Positions 1 through 6,840 are shown, counted from the stretch's first letter. The stretch: DNA of 12,572 bases from CAZTME01 sp964614795 (GCA_964614795.1 CAZTME010000028.1:1-12572), one strand, 5' to 3'. The notes: generated by a model not told the origin, from the sequence alone. Made by a program: numbers and translations.

Positions 1-36
1 AAAAATCCCCAAGTTTATGCTTACTTTTTATACAAT

Positions 37-96
37 AGTGCTGATTCTAACAAGCTCCTTTGATTACTTGAGCCAAAAAGTGCTGATTTTAGCAAC
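37..96. repeat. Short direct repeat, two copies
   Basis: AGTGCTGATTCTAACAA at 37-53 recurs as AGTGCTGATTTTAGCAA at 79-95, with 15 of 17 bases identical and 42 bases between the copy starts. Its role is unknown; it could be a pair of protein-binding sites or chance. Apart from this and the repeat copy at 165-180, nothing is recognised in bases 1-169; no open frame there resembles a gene. Confidence 0.35.
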
Positions 97-164
97 TATT
101 TTCAAAACATAAGTCTGATGCACTTCAAACTATCTTTGCGCCAAATATCCAAAATAAGAAAAAA

Positions 165-180
165 ATTGCTGGACAAGTCT
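165..180 (-). repeat. Single right-end copy of the AGACTTGTC repeat family
   Basis: The 16 bases ATTGCTGGACAAGTCT match the right arm of the inverted pair at 464-526 (511-526) at 14 of 16 positions, including the exact 9-mer GACAAGTCT. No convincing partner arm is seen upstream in the window; the stretch at 21-38 matches the expected arm at only about 10 of 18 positions. The TGGACA inside it lies where a -35 box would be for the gene at 206. Confidence 0.6.
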
Positions 181-198
181 TAAATGTAATGCTACATT
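170..198 (+). promoter_or_regulatory. Probable promoter of the small membrane protein gene
   Basis: A -35-like TGGACA (170-175) is separated by 17 bases from a -10-like TACATT (193-198, 4 of 6 consensus bases). The ATG at 206 begins 7 bases after the -10 box, so transcription would start at or next to the start codon. The -35 lies inside a copy of the AGACTTGTC repeat. This is a prediction from spacing and similarity only. Confidence 0.4.
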
Positions 199-205
199 GA
201 TAATG

Positions 206-427
206 ATGTCAAAAAATTATTTCTGGCCTTTAACATTAATTATTTTTGGGGCGATCTTTTCCGGCACATTTCTTGGAATGATGCCCATGCATTTAATTAT
301 TGTTTGGCCAATCCTAATGTTAATTGTGGGTTTGGGCGGTTTAGTCACAGCGGATAGAGTAGAATGGTTAGTGCCGGTAGAGAAAAAAACGAAAAAATCC
401 AGTTCTTCAGCAAACAAGAAAAAATAA
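206..427 (+). CDS. Small two-helix membrane protein, unknown function
   Basis: This 73-residue protein is not a family I recognise. It has two hydrophobic stretches (about residues 6-24 and 28-48) separated by a tight Gly/Met/Pro turn, then a short hydrophilic part and a lysine- and serine-rich tail that ends in several lysines. By the positive-inside rule the tail is likely cytoplasmic, giving a hairpin topology. The frame is also open from a TTG at 197 and an ATG at 203. ATG 206 is preferred because it is 7 bases after a -10-like box, as in smpB and the murJ-like gene. There is no Shine-Dalgarno sequence. It is alone in its orientation and convergent with smpB, with an inverted repeat between them. 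It is probably a real gene because of the clean membrane-protein composition, but the small size leaves doubt. Confidence 0.6.
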   Translation: MSKNYFWPLTLIIFGAIFSGTFLGMMPMHLIIVWPILMLIVGLGGLVTADRVEWLVPVEKKTKKSSSSANKKK

Positions 428-463
428 AATTGATATAGTTTGTGAAAAACTCTCCTTAACAAT

Positions 464-526
464 AGACTTGTCACACAATAACAACACGGTTGCTTAGAAT
501 TCACGTTCTTATTGCGTGACAAGTCT
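464..526. repeat. Inverted repeat element (18-bp arms) between convergent genes
   Basis: AGACTTGTCACACAATAA (464-481) and TTATTGCGTGACAAGTCT (509-526) are inverted copies with 17 of 18 positions pairing, around a 27-base loop. The right arm read on the minus strand (526 to 502) matches 4447-4471 at 22 of 25 positions, so this belongs to a dispersed family. It lies between the 3' ends of two convergent genes and could act as a transcript-end hairpin in both directions. It has no T-tract and only moderate GC, so a standard intrinsic terminator is less likely than a small mobile or REP-like palindrome. Confidence 0.75.
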
Positions 527-567
527 GTTTGATGACCTGAAAGATTAAAATGAAAACTGAGAATTTT

Positions 568-1014
568 TTAACGAAAACGATTTTTCTTCAATTTTTGCAT
601 TTGTCTATCCAAATCTCTTTTTTTTATTGTTTGCCGTTTATCATGCAATTTTTTGCCTTTTCCGACACCAATCTCCAACTTAATGCGATTATTGATGAGT
701 AAGATTGAAATTGGAATTAAGGCAATACCTTTTTGTTGAGAAAGTTGAGTCAAATCAAGCAGTTCTTTTTTGTGAAGTAGAAGTTTTCTCGATCGATGGG
801 GATCATAATTTTCATCTTTTAAAAATGCATACAATGGAATTAAGGAATTCAATAACCAAGCTTCTCCGGCAATAATTTTGACAAAAGCTCCCTGCAAGCT
901 TCCTCTTTTCAATCTCAGAGATTTTACTTCATGGCCAAATAAAACTATACCCGCTTCAATTTTACGAGAAAATTCATATTCAAAATGAGCTTTTGGGTTT
1001 TTTATCAATAACAT
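568..1014 (-). CDS. smpB: SsrA-binding protein SmpB
   Basis: SmpB binds tmRNA (SsrA) and delivers it to stalled ribosomes for trans-translation. The 148-residue product shows the family pattern end to end. It has an N-terminal NPKAHFEYEF segment, EAGIVLFGHEVKSLR (about residues 21-35), the GEAWLLN strand, and DPHRSRKLLLHKKEL in the middle. The GKGKKLHDKR motif (about 118-127) follows, with a basic C-terminal tail (residues 128-148) that normally enters the decoding centre. Its length is slightly below the usual 150-160. Translation starts at ATG 1014, 7 bases after a TATACT box and without a Shine-Dalgarno sequence, so the mRNA may be leaderless. The gene is downstream of the PP2C-propeller gene but separated by 227 bases and has its own promoter. 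No tmRNA gene was seen in the window. Confidence 0.95.
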   Translation of the reverse strand: MLLIKNPKAHFEYEFSRKIEAGIVLFGHEVKSLRLKRGSLQGAFVKIIAGEAWLLNSLIPLYAFLKDENYDPHRSRKLLLHKKELLDLTQLSQQKGIALIPISILLINNRIKLEIGVGKGKKLHDKRQTIKKRDLDRQMQKLKKNRFR

Positions 1015-1021
1015 TCAGGAT

Positions 1022-1049
1022 AGTATAACTCAATTTTTTAACTTGTCGC
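1022..1049 (-). promoter_or_regulatory. Probable smpB promoter
   Basis: On the minus strand a -10 box TATACT (1022-1027) lies 7 bases before the smpB ATG, and GCGACA (1044-1049) lies 16 bases upstream as a weak -35. The -35 is part of the repeat copy at 1041-1054. The 11-base string GTTATACTATC around the -10 also occurs before the gene starting at 3428. Confidence 0.5.
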
Positions 1050-1054
1050 GCAAT
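1041..1054 (+). repeat. Solo copy of the AGACTTGTC repeat end
   Basis: ACTTGTCGCGCAAT is an exact 14-base match to the core of the left arm at 4447-4464. A possible degenerate partner, GATAAGTCC at 1074-1082, is too weak to call. The copy overlaps the -35 region of smpB. The rest of 1055-1165 holds nothing I recognise. Confidence 0.55.
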
Positions 1055-1169
1055 TTTTCTAAGTCGCTGAGATGATAAGTCCACAATCTGATGATCGGAG
1101 TTTTAATATGTTTCAAATCAATTTATGATTAACCACAATTCTTAGATAAAAATACATGTTTTGAACTGA

Positions 1170-1221
1170 AGGTGGAGAATTTCATCAGGAAAATTGAACC
1201 ACCTCGGACTTACGCCCGAGG
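1170..1221 (-). terminator. Two overlapping hairpins after the propeller gene; possible terminator
   Basis: Read on the minus strand, 20 bases after the stop of the propeller gene, CCTCGG (1221-1216) pairs with CCGAGG (1207-1202) around an 8-base loop. It is followed by TGGTTCAATTTT, a weak T-tract. A second structure pairs 1199-1204 (CCACCT) with 1170-1175 (AGGTGG), with an inner 5-bp AATTT/AAATT stem (1178-1182 with 1191-1195). The two share bases 1202-1204, so they cannot both form fully. The first is a reasonable intrinsic terminator for the three-gene module; the second may be incidental. Confidence 0.4.
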
Positions 1222-1241
1222 ATCTTCTTAAGAGCATTAGA

Positions 1242-3428
1242 TTAATTAATAGGAATTTTATAAATTACCGAGCCACTGACCGCATAAATTGTTTTTCCTT
1301 CTTCGTCAACTCCAATACCGGTGGCTCCGGCCAAAACCGGACTTTTTACTTGAGTAACAAAAATGCCTTCTTTAGTCACAATCACCACTCTTCCTTGGGA
1401 TGGTGCAAATAAATACAAATTTGTAAAAGAAGTATCTGTTTCTAGAAAAATTGGTCCGGCTAGTGGCTCTGGTAATTGTGATAATTGAAAATTACTTTCT
1501 CGACCACTGGTGTATTTTTTAACTTCCCCATTTTTTGTACTAAGCCAAACATCTCCGTCCACAGCCATATCAACAATACTTTCCGCTGTTAACCCCAGTG
1601 GTGAAACCAACCAACCAATTGGATCCGAAAGCGAGGGTTCTCTCTGGGCATAACGATAAATATTGCGTTTTTCGGGATTAAAAACATAAACAAAATTTGC
1701 ATAACTACCAATTAAATTAGCCGCACGATTGGAATCACCTTCCGGTTTAAGTTCTGATACTTCATTGCTGGTTAAATTGAGATTTTTAATGCCTTGAGCC
1801 AAAAATAAAATGTTTTCTTCGGATTGAATTGACAAATCTTTAGTTTGAGCTAAATTTTCAAGAGTGAATTCTTTGATCGCACCACTCAAAAAATCAATTG
1901 AGTAGCCAAATAATTGCATATCATCGAAAATAAATAATCCTTTAGGAGATGAATCAATTTTAGAGGCGACAAATCCAGATTTTTTATCTTGAAGATTCAA
2001 CCAGACCGGCAATTCTTCTCTTTGAGCCGTGCCCATGATTTCTTGTAGTTTTAATTCAATTTCATTGATTAAAGTGTCGACCGCACTCCGATTGGTACTA
2101 CCCGGAGTAGCTTGAGTTTGAAGGGCGCGAGCGTCAGCGAGCGCAATTTCCAATTGTTCTCTGCCTCTCACCGGATCCAATCTTGATAACTCCTGAGCTT
2201 GTAAAAATTTTGTCTTTGCATCATTGACAAAAATTTGAGCTTCAGCTTCTAAATTGTCTTGCCAAATTTGATAACCGATTGATGAAAGAGCAAAAATTAA
2301 AATTAAAATCAAAGAAATTATAAAGATTATGATCAACTTTTTTTTATGTTGAAAAATCATTCCTGATTTTCGATTATCATAAACAGAACTTGTTTCTATA
2401 TTTGATGAAATTTCTGAAACATTAGTTGCCAATCCATCTGATTTTTTATGAATTTGTTTCTTTAATAAAAGCGCTTTCATTAATAAAATGAAATCATTAA
2501 AGAGTTTGGAAATGCCGGCAATAATAAATCTTAATAATCTTTTAGCAATGATCCCAATGCGAGTTATTATCGAAATGATATTTATTTTTCTGCTTGAGTC
2601 AGCTTCCATTTTGCTATCAGTTGATTCAACAAATTCAGTGGATTCTATTCCAGCTTTCAAATCGACCGTGTTCGTTTGTGATGCTGATGATTCTTTTGCA
2701 TCATTATCATCATGCAATTCGTTTATTTTTTTATGTAAATTTTGTTGAAAAGATTTATGATTTTTACTAACTTCATTTATCGAATCAGGAGAAGTATTTA
2801 ATTCTGGATGAAGAATTGGAGAATCTGGCGTTTCAAATTCTTGTTGTTGGAGGTCATTTTTATTTGCTTGATTCGCACCGGATAATATCGCCAATGCTCT
2901 GCCCTGTTCGTTGGAATCAATCATTTCAATGGCCTTGACCACCCCTTCAGGTTGATAACCTTTTTCTAAAAGTAAGTGAGTTTGTTCGATTTCTACTCGA
3001 CAATTTTGAGTAGCTAGAATAATGACGTCTTCATCTGGATGGTGTTTACCCAATTTGGCTTGAATTTCCAAACTTGGAGCTATTACATAACCAAATTTTT
3101 CGTCTCTACGCAATATAATTTGAGCAAAACCACCCGCCAGCCAACCGACTTTATTGTCTTTAAAAAGTCCTAAAACAAATGATATTTTCAAATCATTCAG
3201 TCGGCATTTTTCAACCCAACTTTCACTTAAATTGTATGCTTTCTCTAGTGAAATATTTTTTATTGACTCAATGTCAGATAAAAATGTCTGTCCGAATTTG
3301 CGTGAGTCTTCGCCCACGACAGATATCACCAAAATCAAGTTAGTTGTGCCGATAACAAAATCTTTTACTTTACACCATGCTTGAAATTGTTGAGAGTCAC
3401 AAACCTTATCTATCCGCCAATTGTCCAT
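1242..3428 (-). CDS. Membrane protein: degenerate PP2C-like head, one TM helix, beta-propeller
   Basis: The 728-residue product has four parts. Residues 1-185 have the strand/helix pattern of a PPM/PP2C phosphatase, but the expected metal-binding aspartates are missing. The positions resembling DG.G, GDSR and SDG read VVGEDSRKFG (37-46), AGGFAQIILRR (98-108) and VIILATQNCR (135-144). Residues 190-350 are a polar linker with an amphipathic stretch at 283-325. A lysine-flanked membrane helix follows (364-388), then a coiled-coil-like, Ala/Gln/Glu-rich segment (392-466). Residues 475-728 form repeated strands resembling an NHL/YVTN-type beta-propeller (for example VDMAVDGDVWLSTKNGEVKKY). By the positive-inside rule the head is cytoplasmic and the propeller outside. 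A role as a surface sensor tied to an inactive phosphatase fold is inferred. Domain calls come from pattern only. It is third in a module with the two genes upstream, 28 bases after the 91-residue gene. Confidence 0.7.
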   Translation of the reverse strand: MDNWRIDKVCDSQQFQAWCKVKDFVIGTTNLILVISVVGEDSRKFGQTFLSDIESIKNISLEKAYNLSESWVEKCRLNDLKISFVLGLFKDNKVGWLAGGFAQIILRRDEKFGYVIAPSLEIQAKLGKHHPDEDVIILATQNCRVEIEQTHLLLEKGYQPEGVVKAIEMIDSNEQGRALAILSGANQANKNDLQQQEFETPDSPILHPELNTSPDSINEVSKNHKSFQQNLHKKINELHDDNDAKESSASQTNTVDLKAGIESTEFVESTDSKMEADSSRKINIISIITRIGIIAKRLLRFIIAGISKLFNDFILLMKALLLKKQIHKKSDGLATNVSEISSNIETSSVYDNRKSGMIFQHKKKLIIIFIISLILILIFALSSIGYQIWQDNLEAEAQIFVNDAKTKFLQAQELSRLDPVRGREQLEIALADARALQTQATPGSTNRSAVDTLINEIELKLQEIMGTAQREELPVWLNLQDKKSGFVASKIDSSPKGLFIFDDMQLFGYSIDFLSGAIKEFTLENLAQTKDLSIQSEENILFLAQGIKNLNLTSNEVSELKPEGDSNRAANLIGSYANFVYVFNPEKRNIYRYAQREPSLSDPIGWLVSPLGLTAESIVDMAVDGDVWLSTKNGEVKKYTSGRESNFQLSQLPEPLAGPIFLETDTSFTNLYLFAPSQGRVVIVTKEGIFVTQVKSPVLAGATGIGVDEEGKTIYAVSGSVIYKIPIN

Positions 3429-3438
3429 ATTTATTGAT

Positions 3439-3444
3439 AGTATA
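3439..3444 (-). promoter_or_regulatory. Possible -10 box of the propeller gene
   Basis: TATACT, in the context GTTATACTATC shared with the smpB promoter, lies 10 bases before ATG 3428. No good -35 is seen at normal spacing. If active, it would give the third gene of the module its own nearly leaderless transcript in addition to read-through from upstream. Confidence 0.35.
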
Positions 3445-3456
3445 ACAGAGATAAAT

Positions 3457-3732
3457 TTACAATCTGAAAAGTGCGGCTAAGAGCAAAATGATAGATAGTC
3501 CAAAAACTAAATAACTCACTATTTGTAAAATTGGCCCCAATTTTGTTGTCACCGTATCATTCATAACATTAATTTGACGAATCACGACAAAAGCAAAAAT
3601 CACAAATAGAAAAGCCAAAACGATATATAACAACTTAAAAGATAATAACAAGGCATCATCCACATTCACGTTAGTATCTAAATTTTGATTATTAATTGGA
3701 AATCCCAGTTGAAGTAAAGCAAACGAAATCAT
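3457..3732 (-). CDS. Small two-helix membrane protein, unknown function
   Basis: The 91-residue product has a short N-terminal part with a polar, Asn/Asp-rich segment (13-26) and two strong hydrophobic helices (about 28-52 and 67-89). They are joined by a polar loop containing RQINVMNDTVTTKLG. I recognise no named family. Its ATG overlaps the stop of the PH-domain gene (ATGA at 3729-3732), so the two are almost certainly translationally coupled and probably work in one membrane complex. The next gene starts 28 bases downstream. Alternatives include a small subunit or stabiliser of the neighbouring membrane proteins; the sequence does not decide this. Confidence 0.75.
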   Translation of the reverse strand: MISFALLQLGFPINNQNLDTNVNVDDALLLSFKLLYIVLAFLFVIFAFVVIRQINVMNDTVTTKLGPILQIVSYLVFGLSIILLLAALFRL

Positions 3733-4418
3733 GCCACCCTACCTTCCAGTTGTTCAAGTTCTTCTTCCTGAAGAAGCTCATTAAGAAATTGCACAATGGT
3801 GTTTGGTTTTGGAACATCTTCAAACTCAAATTGTTCTCTGGTGCCAGCGGTTTGGATGTAAACCGTGCCATAATTAACCACGGTTTGTAAAGCTCCACGA
3901 GTTTTAGCCGTGACATCTTCAATTCTGTCTAATTTAGCCGAAGAAATATTTCTGTAAATCAAAGAATAAAAATCAATATCTACCACTCGTTCATCGGTAA
4001 TAATATAAACGTTGTAATACCAAGATAAAAAAGATTCCAAAATAAAGAAAAGAATAGCTGTATACCATGTTATCGTGGCTGCCAATTGATAGGCGGATGG
4101 CAAAAAACTCAAGAGTTGTCCCGGATCAACGAAAGCCGGAATTAAAGCACCAATAGTTGCAATCGCAATCCATGGCAATTGTGTAACAGGGTGTTTGCGC
4201 AAGAGTAACAAAATATTTTCTTGTGAGTCCTGAGTCGCGAATCTGGTTCTGATTGGTTTGGGAGAAAACGAAGAAAAAGGTGATGTTGTTGGAGACAAGT
4301 TCCTCATCACCGAAGAATATTCATCTACATGACGATGAACTCTGGATACCACCTCTGAAGATACATGAGAAGCGGCCAGTTGTTTTTTGCGCTCATGAGA
4401 TGATTGATCGATGCTCAT
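3729..4418 (-). CDS. Membrane-anchored bacterial PH-domain (YdbS-like, bPH2) protein
   Basis: The 229-residue product has a polar, probably disordered N-terminus (1-65), two hydrophobic segments (about 80-97 and 109-140) and a C-terminal bacterial PH-like domain (about 138-205). That domain has the family hallmarks: YNVYIITDERVVDIDF directly after the second helix, then an RIEDVTAKTRG segment, then NYGTVYIQTAG and EFEDVPKP. An acidic, leucine-rich helix closes the protein (206-226). Such proteins are known as membrane-associated domains of mostly uncharacterised function, so no activity is assigned. It leads the three-gene module and overlaps the next gene by 4 bases. ATG 4418 is 8 bases after a TACAAT box with no Shine-Dalgarno, suggesting a leaderless mRNA. 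The long polar N-terminus before the helices is unusual for the family. Confidence 0.85.
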   Translation of the reverse strand: MSIDQSSHERKKQLAASHVSSEVVSRVHRHVDEYSSVMRNLSPTTSPFSSFSPKPIRTRFATQDSQENILLLLRKHPVTQLPWIAIATIGALIPAFVDPGQLLSFLPSAYQLAATITWYTAILFFILESFLSWYYNVYIITDERVVDIDFYSLIYRNISSAKLDRIEDVTAKTRGALQTVVNYGTVYIQTAGTREQFEFEDVPKPNTIVQFLNELLQEEELEQLEGRVA

Positions 4419-4426
4419 TGAGCAAT

Positions 4427-4457
4427 ATTGTACATCATATTTAAATAGACTTGTCGC
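4427..4457 (-). promoter_or_regulatory. Probable promoter of the PH/2TM/propeller module
   Basis: On the minus strand TACAAT (4427-4432) lies 8 bases before ATG 4418. A weak -35-like GCGACA (4452-4457) is 19 bases upstream and falls inside the left arm of the inverted repeat 4447-4610. The spacing is longer than ideal, so the -35 is uncertain while the -10 is better supported. Confidence 0.4.
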
Positions 4458-4610
4458 GCAATAAGAATATGAGCTGATTTGTTACAGATTGTGAAACATT
4501 TTCAAGGCGATTGCGATTGATAGTAACCAAAGCTGATTGATGGAGCAAGCAATAGAGAAAATGATCAAAAGATTAACAAAGAAGCCGTGATATTATTTCG
4601 AGACAAGTCT
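4447..4610. repeat. 164-bp element with 18-bp terminal inverted repeats
   Basis: AGACTTGTCGCGCAATAA (4447-4464) and TTATTTCGAGACAAGTCT (4593-4610) are inverted copies with 16 of 18 positions pairing. The interior (4465-4592) has no gene-like frame, so this resembles a MITE-like non-autonomous element. Its left end matches the element at 464-526 (22 of 25 bases) and its right end (4581-4610) matches 10523-10551 at 23 of 30 positions. No clear target-site duplication was found at the borders. It occupies most of the gap between lepA and the PH-domain gene. Confidence 0.65.
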
Positions 4611-4642
4611 AATAATAGAATACTGTAATTATTTAGGAATAA

Positions 4643-4666
4643 TCAACAAAATTTTAACTTTGTTGA
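4643..4666 (-). terminator. AT-rich hairpin after lepA; weak terminator candidate
   Basis: TCAACAAA (4643-4650) and TTTGTTGA (4659-4666) form a perfect 8-bp stem around an 8-base loop, 33 bases after the lepA stop. The stem is AT-rich and the T-tract after it on the minus strand is poor (TTATTCC), so efficient termination is doubtful. Nothing else is recognised in 4611-4699. Confidence 0.35.
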
Positions 4667-4699
4667 AAGTCAGAGTCAAATAAAAACTTACAACTTTAA

Positions 4700-6583
4700 T
4701 TAAGTTCGCAGAAGTTCTAAAAAAGTATTATGATCAATTTCGACTTTGCCAAATTGACGCATGCGTTTTTTACCTTTCGCCTGCTTAGCAAGTAATTTTT
4801 TTCTTCGAGTGGCATCACCACCATACAGTTTGGCGGTCACATCCTTGCGAAAAGCTTTTAATGTTTCTCTGGCGATTATGTTCCCACCAATAGCCGCCTG
4901 AATTGGCACTTCAAACATTTGTCTTGGTAATACATCTTTCAATTTTTTAGTCACGGCTCTTGCTTTTATTTGCGCCGATTCTCTGACGCAAATAAAGCTT
5001 AATGAATCAATTAATTCTCCATTGAGTAAAATACTTACTTTAACAGCATCTACTAAAGCGTAGCCGGATTCTTCATACTCAAACGAGCCATAGCCAGAAG
5101 TGGCGGACTTTAAAACATCTTGAAAATCTGTTATTAACTCGGATAATGGCATAGTAATTTCCAACACTAATTGAACACCAACATTAAGTGTCTGATTTAC
5201 TACCCCACGTCTTTGTTGAATTAAACTTAATACGGCACCCAAATATTCGCTCGCGGTATACAGCTTGACTGAAACCAATGGTTCCTGAATATTTAATATT
5301 TGTGCCGGATCCGGCCATTGTGCCGAGGAATAAACTGTGATCGTCTCTCCATTTCTCAATTGAATTAAGTAACTTACCGAAGGTGATGTGGCCAATATTT
5401 CAAGATTAAATTCCCTGGAAAGTCTTTCCAAAACAATTTCTCCGTGCAAAATACCCAAAAAACCTACTCGCAAACCAGATCCCAAAGCCTGAGAATAAAC
5501 CCCGGAATATTGCAACGCCGCATCTCTAAGCACCAATTTACTCATTGCATCTTGAAGTAGAGGAAAATCTCCAGATTCAACCGGATAAAGCTCCATATAA
5601 ACTGCCGGTTTGGGCTCTCTATAACCGGCCAAAGGTTTTGCCGATTCGATTTGACTTGCTAAAGTAAGCGTATCTCCAATTTGTAAGCCTCTCACATCTT
5701 TAAGACCGGTGGCCAAATACCCAACTTGACCGGTTTGCAAAAGATTGGTTTTCTCATAGTTAGGTTTAAAAATTCCCAACTCAATTGGTTGAAAAGCCAC
5801 TCCAGAGGAAACAAATTGAAGTTTCGTTTTATCTGGTAATTGGCCGTCAACAACTCTAACCACGGCAATAGCACCTCGGTGTTGATCAAAAAGAGATGTT
5901 ACCAATAATGCTCTGGTTTGCGAAATGGTGGATTCCGGTGAAGGAATTCTTTCAATAATTGCTTCAAGTAAATGATCAATACCAATATTATTTTTGGCAG
6001 ATACCAATATTACATCTTTCTCTTCAACTTGACATAAATCCATGAGTTGAACCAGTGTTGCTTCCACATCTGCGGAAGGCAAATCGATTTTATTGATAAC
6101 CGGAATGATTTTCAGTCCCAATTGACGAGCCCGTTCGTAGGTGGAGAGTGTTTGCGCTTGAATGCCTTGAGATGCATCTACGACCAAAATGGCTCCTTCA
6201 CAAGCGGCAAGAGATCGGCTCACTTCATATCCAAAATCCACATGTCCGGGCGTATCAATTAAATTCAATAAATATTTTTCTCCAAAATGATTATAGATGA
6301 TACTCACCGGAGCCAACTTGATAGTAATGCCTCTTTCTTTCTCGATGGGATTACTATCCATTAACCTTTCTTGAAAATCTCTTTCCGCTATGGAATGGGT
6401 GGTTTTAAGCAAGCAATCGGTTAGCGTCGTTTTTCCGTGATCGATATGAGCGATTATACAAAAGTTGCGAATTTGTTTGGTATGCCAATTATTTTCACGA
6501 AATGATTCTTCAGAAATAACCTGTTTTTTCTCTTGAACAGTATTTTGAAGTGATAAGTTATTTATCCCGGAAAATTGTGACAC
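4700..6583 (-). CDS. lepA: Elongation factor 4 (LepA)
   Basis: LepA is a ribosome-binding translational GTPase related to EF-G. All G motifs are present in the 627-residue product: AHIDHGKTT (45-53), ERGITIKL (83-90), DTPGHVDF (110-117), NKID (164-167) and SAK (195-197). The LepA-specific C-terminal part is also clear, with LYGGDATRRKKLLAKQAKG and GKKRMRQFGKVEI near the end. It is longer than the usual 595-610 because of an N-terminal extension of about 36 polar residues before the conserved QIRNF segment. The only in-frame start that fits is GTG at 6583, because no ATG, GTG or TTG occurs between it and the conserved core. The start lies 11 bases after the rpsT stop with no clear Shine-Dalgarno, so it is probably co-transcribed and coupled to rpsT. 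Confidence 0.96.
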   Translation of the reverse strand: MSQFSGINNLSLQNTVQEKKQVISEESFRENNWHTKQIRNFCIIAHIDHGKTTLTDCLLKTTHSIAERDFQERLMDSNPIEKERGITIKLAPVSIIYNHFGEKYLLNLIDTPGHVDFGYEVSRSLAACEGAILVVDASQGIQAQTLSTYERARQLGLKIIPVINKIDLPSADVEATLVQLMDLCQVEEKDVILVSAKNNIGIDHLLEAIIERIPSPESTISQTRALLVTSLFDQHRGAIAVVRVVDGQLPDKTKLQFVSSGVAFQPIELGIFKPNYEKTNLLQTGQVGYLATGLKDVRGLQIGDTLTLASQIESAKPLAGYREPKPAVYMELYPVESGDFPLLQDAMSKLVLRDAALQYSGVYSQALGSGLRVGFLGILHGEIVLERLSREFNLEILATSPSVSYLIQLRNGETITVYSSAQWPDPAQILNIQEPLVSVKLYTASEYLGAVLSLIQQRRGVVNQTLNVGVQLVLEITMPLSELITDFQDVLKSATSGYGSFEYEESGYALVDAVKVSILLNGELIDSLSFICVRESAQIKARAVTKKLKDVLPRQMFEVPIQAAIGGNIIARETLKAFRKDVTAKLYGGDATRRKKLLAKQAKGKKRMRQFGKVEIDHNTFLELLRT

Positions 6584-6594
6584 TTGATTTAAAA

Positions 6595-6840
6595 TTATTT
6601 AGTAGTTGAGACAACCAATTTACTCAATTGAGATTTGACTCGACCAGCTTTATTCGAATGGATAATATTGCGTTTTACGGCTTTATCGATGCTTGAAAAT
6701 GCTTGATTAACAGCTTGCAGTGTGGGTGATTTTTTTACCGCATCTATCGCTGTCTTCATTTGAGAGCGAACTCGCTGATTGTAAGATCTTTTCTTTTCAC
6801 TGGATCTGGCGGCTTTTTTTGCATTTTGCAATAATGGCAT
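6595..6840 (-). CDS. rpsT: 30S ribosomal protein S20 (bS20)
   Basis: The 81-residue, strongly basic helical protein binds the 5' domain and helix 44 of 16S rRNA during 30S assembly. Family features are the N-terminal NAKKAARSSEKKRSYNQRVRS run (shown here as the basic first helix, about 6-26), the central SSIDKAVKRNIIHSNKAGR motif (about 49-67) and the SQLSKL end. The length is typical (80-90). It is the only gene here with a clear Shine-Dalgarno: AAGGAAG lies 3 bases before ATG 6840. Its promoter is strong by eye and leaves a leader of about 30 bases. lepA follows after 11 bases. Confidence 0.95.
   Translation of the reverse strand: MPLLQNAKKAARSSEKKRSYNQRVRSQMKTAIDAVKKSPTLQAVNQAFSSIDKAVKRNIIHSNKAGRVKSQLSKLVVSTTK

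Noticed and set aside
217..522. Minus-strand open frame of 101 codons over the first small gene
   Set aside because: It spans the palindromic repeat and is antisense to a cleaner membrane-protein frame; its composition is unlike a real protein, and no start signal is seen.
1165..1225. Possible tRNA or tmRNA fragment next to smpB
   Set aside because: The paired segments do not form a cloverleaf, there is no T-loop GGTTCGAAT-type sequence and no CCA end, so only simple hairpins are called.
1194..1412. Plus-strand frame of 72 codons
   Set aside because: It is antisense to the propeller gene and starts inside the hairpin region.
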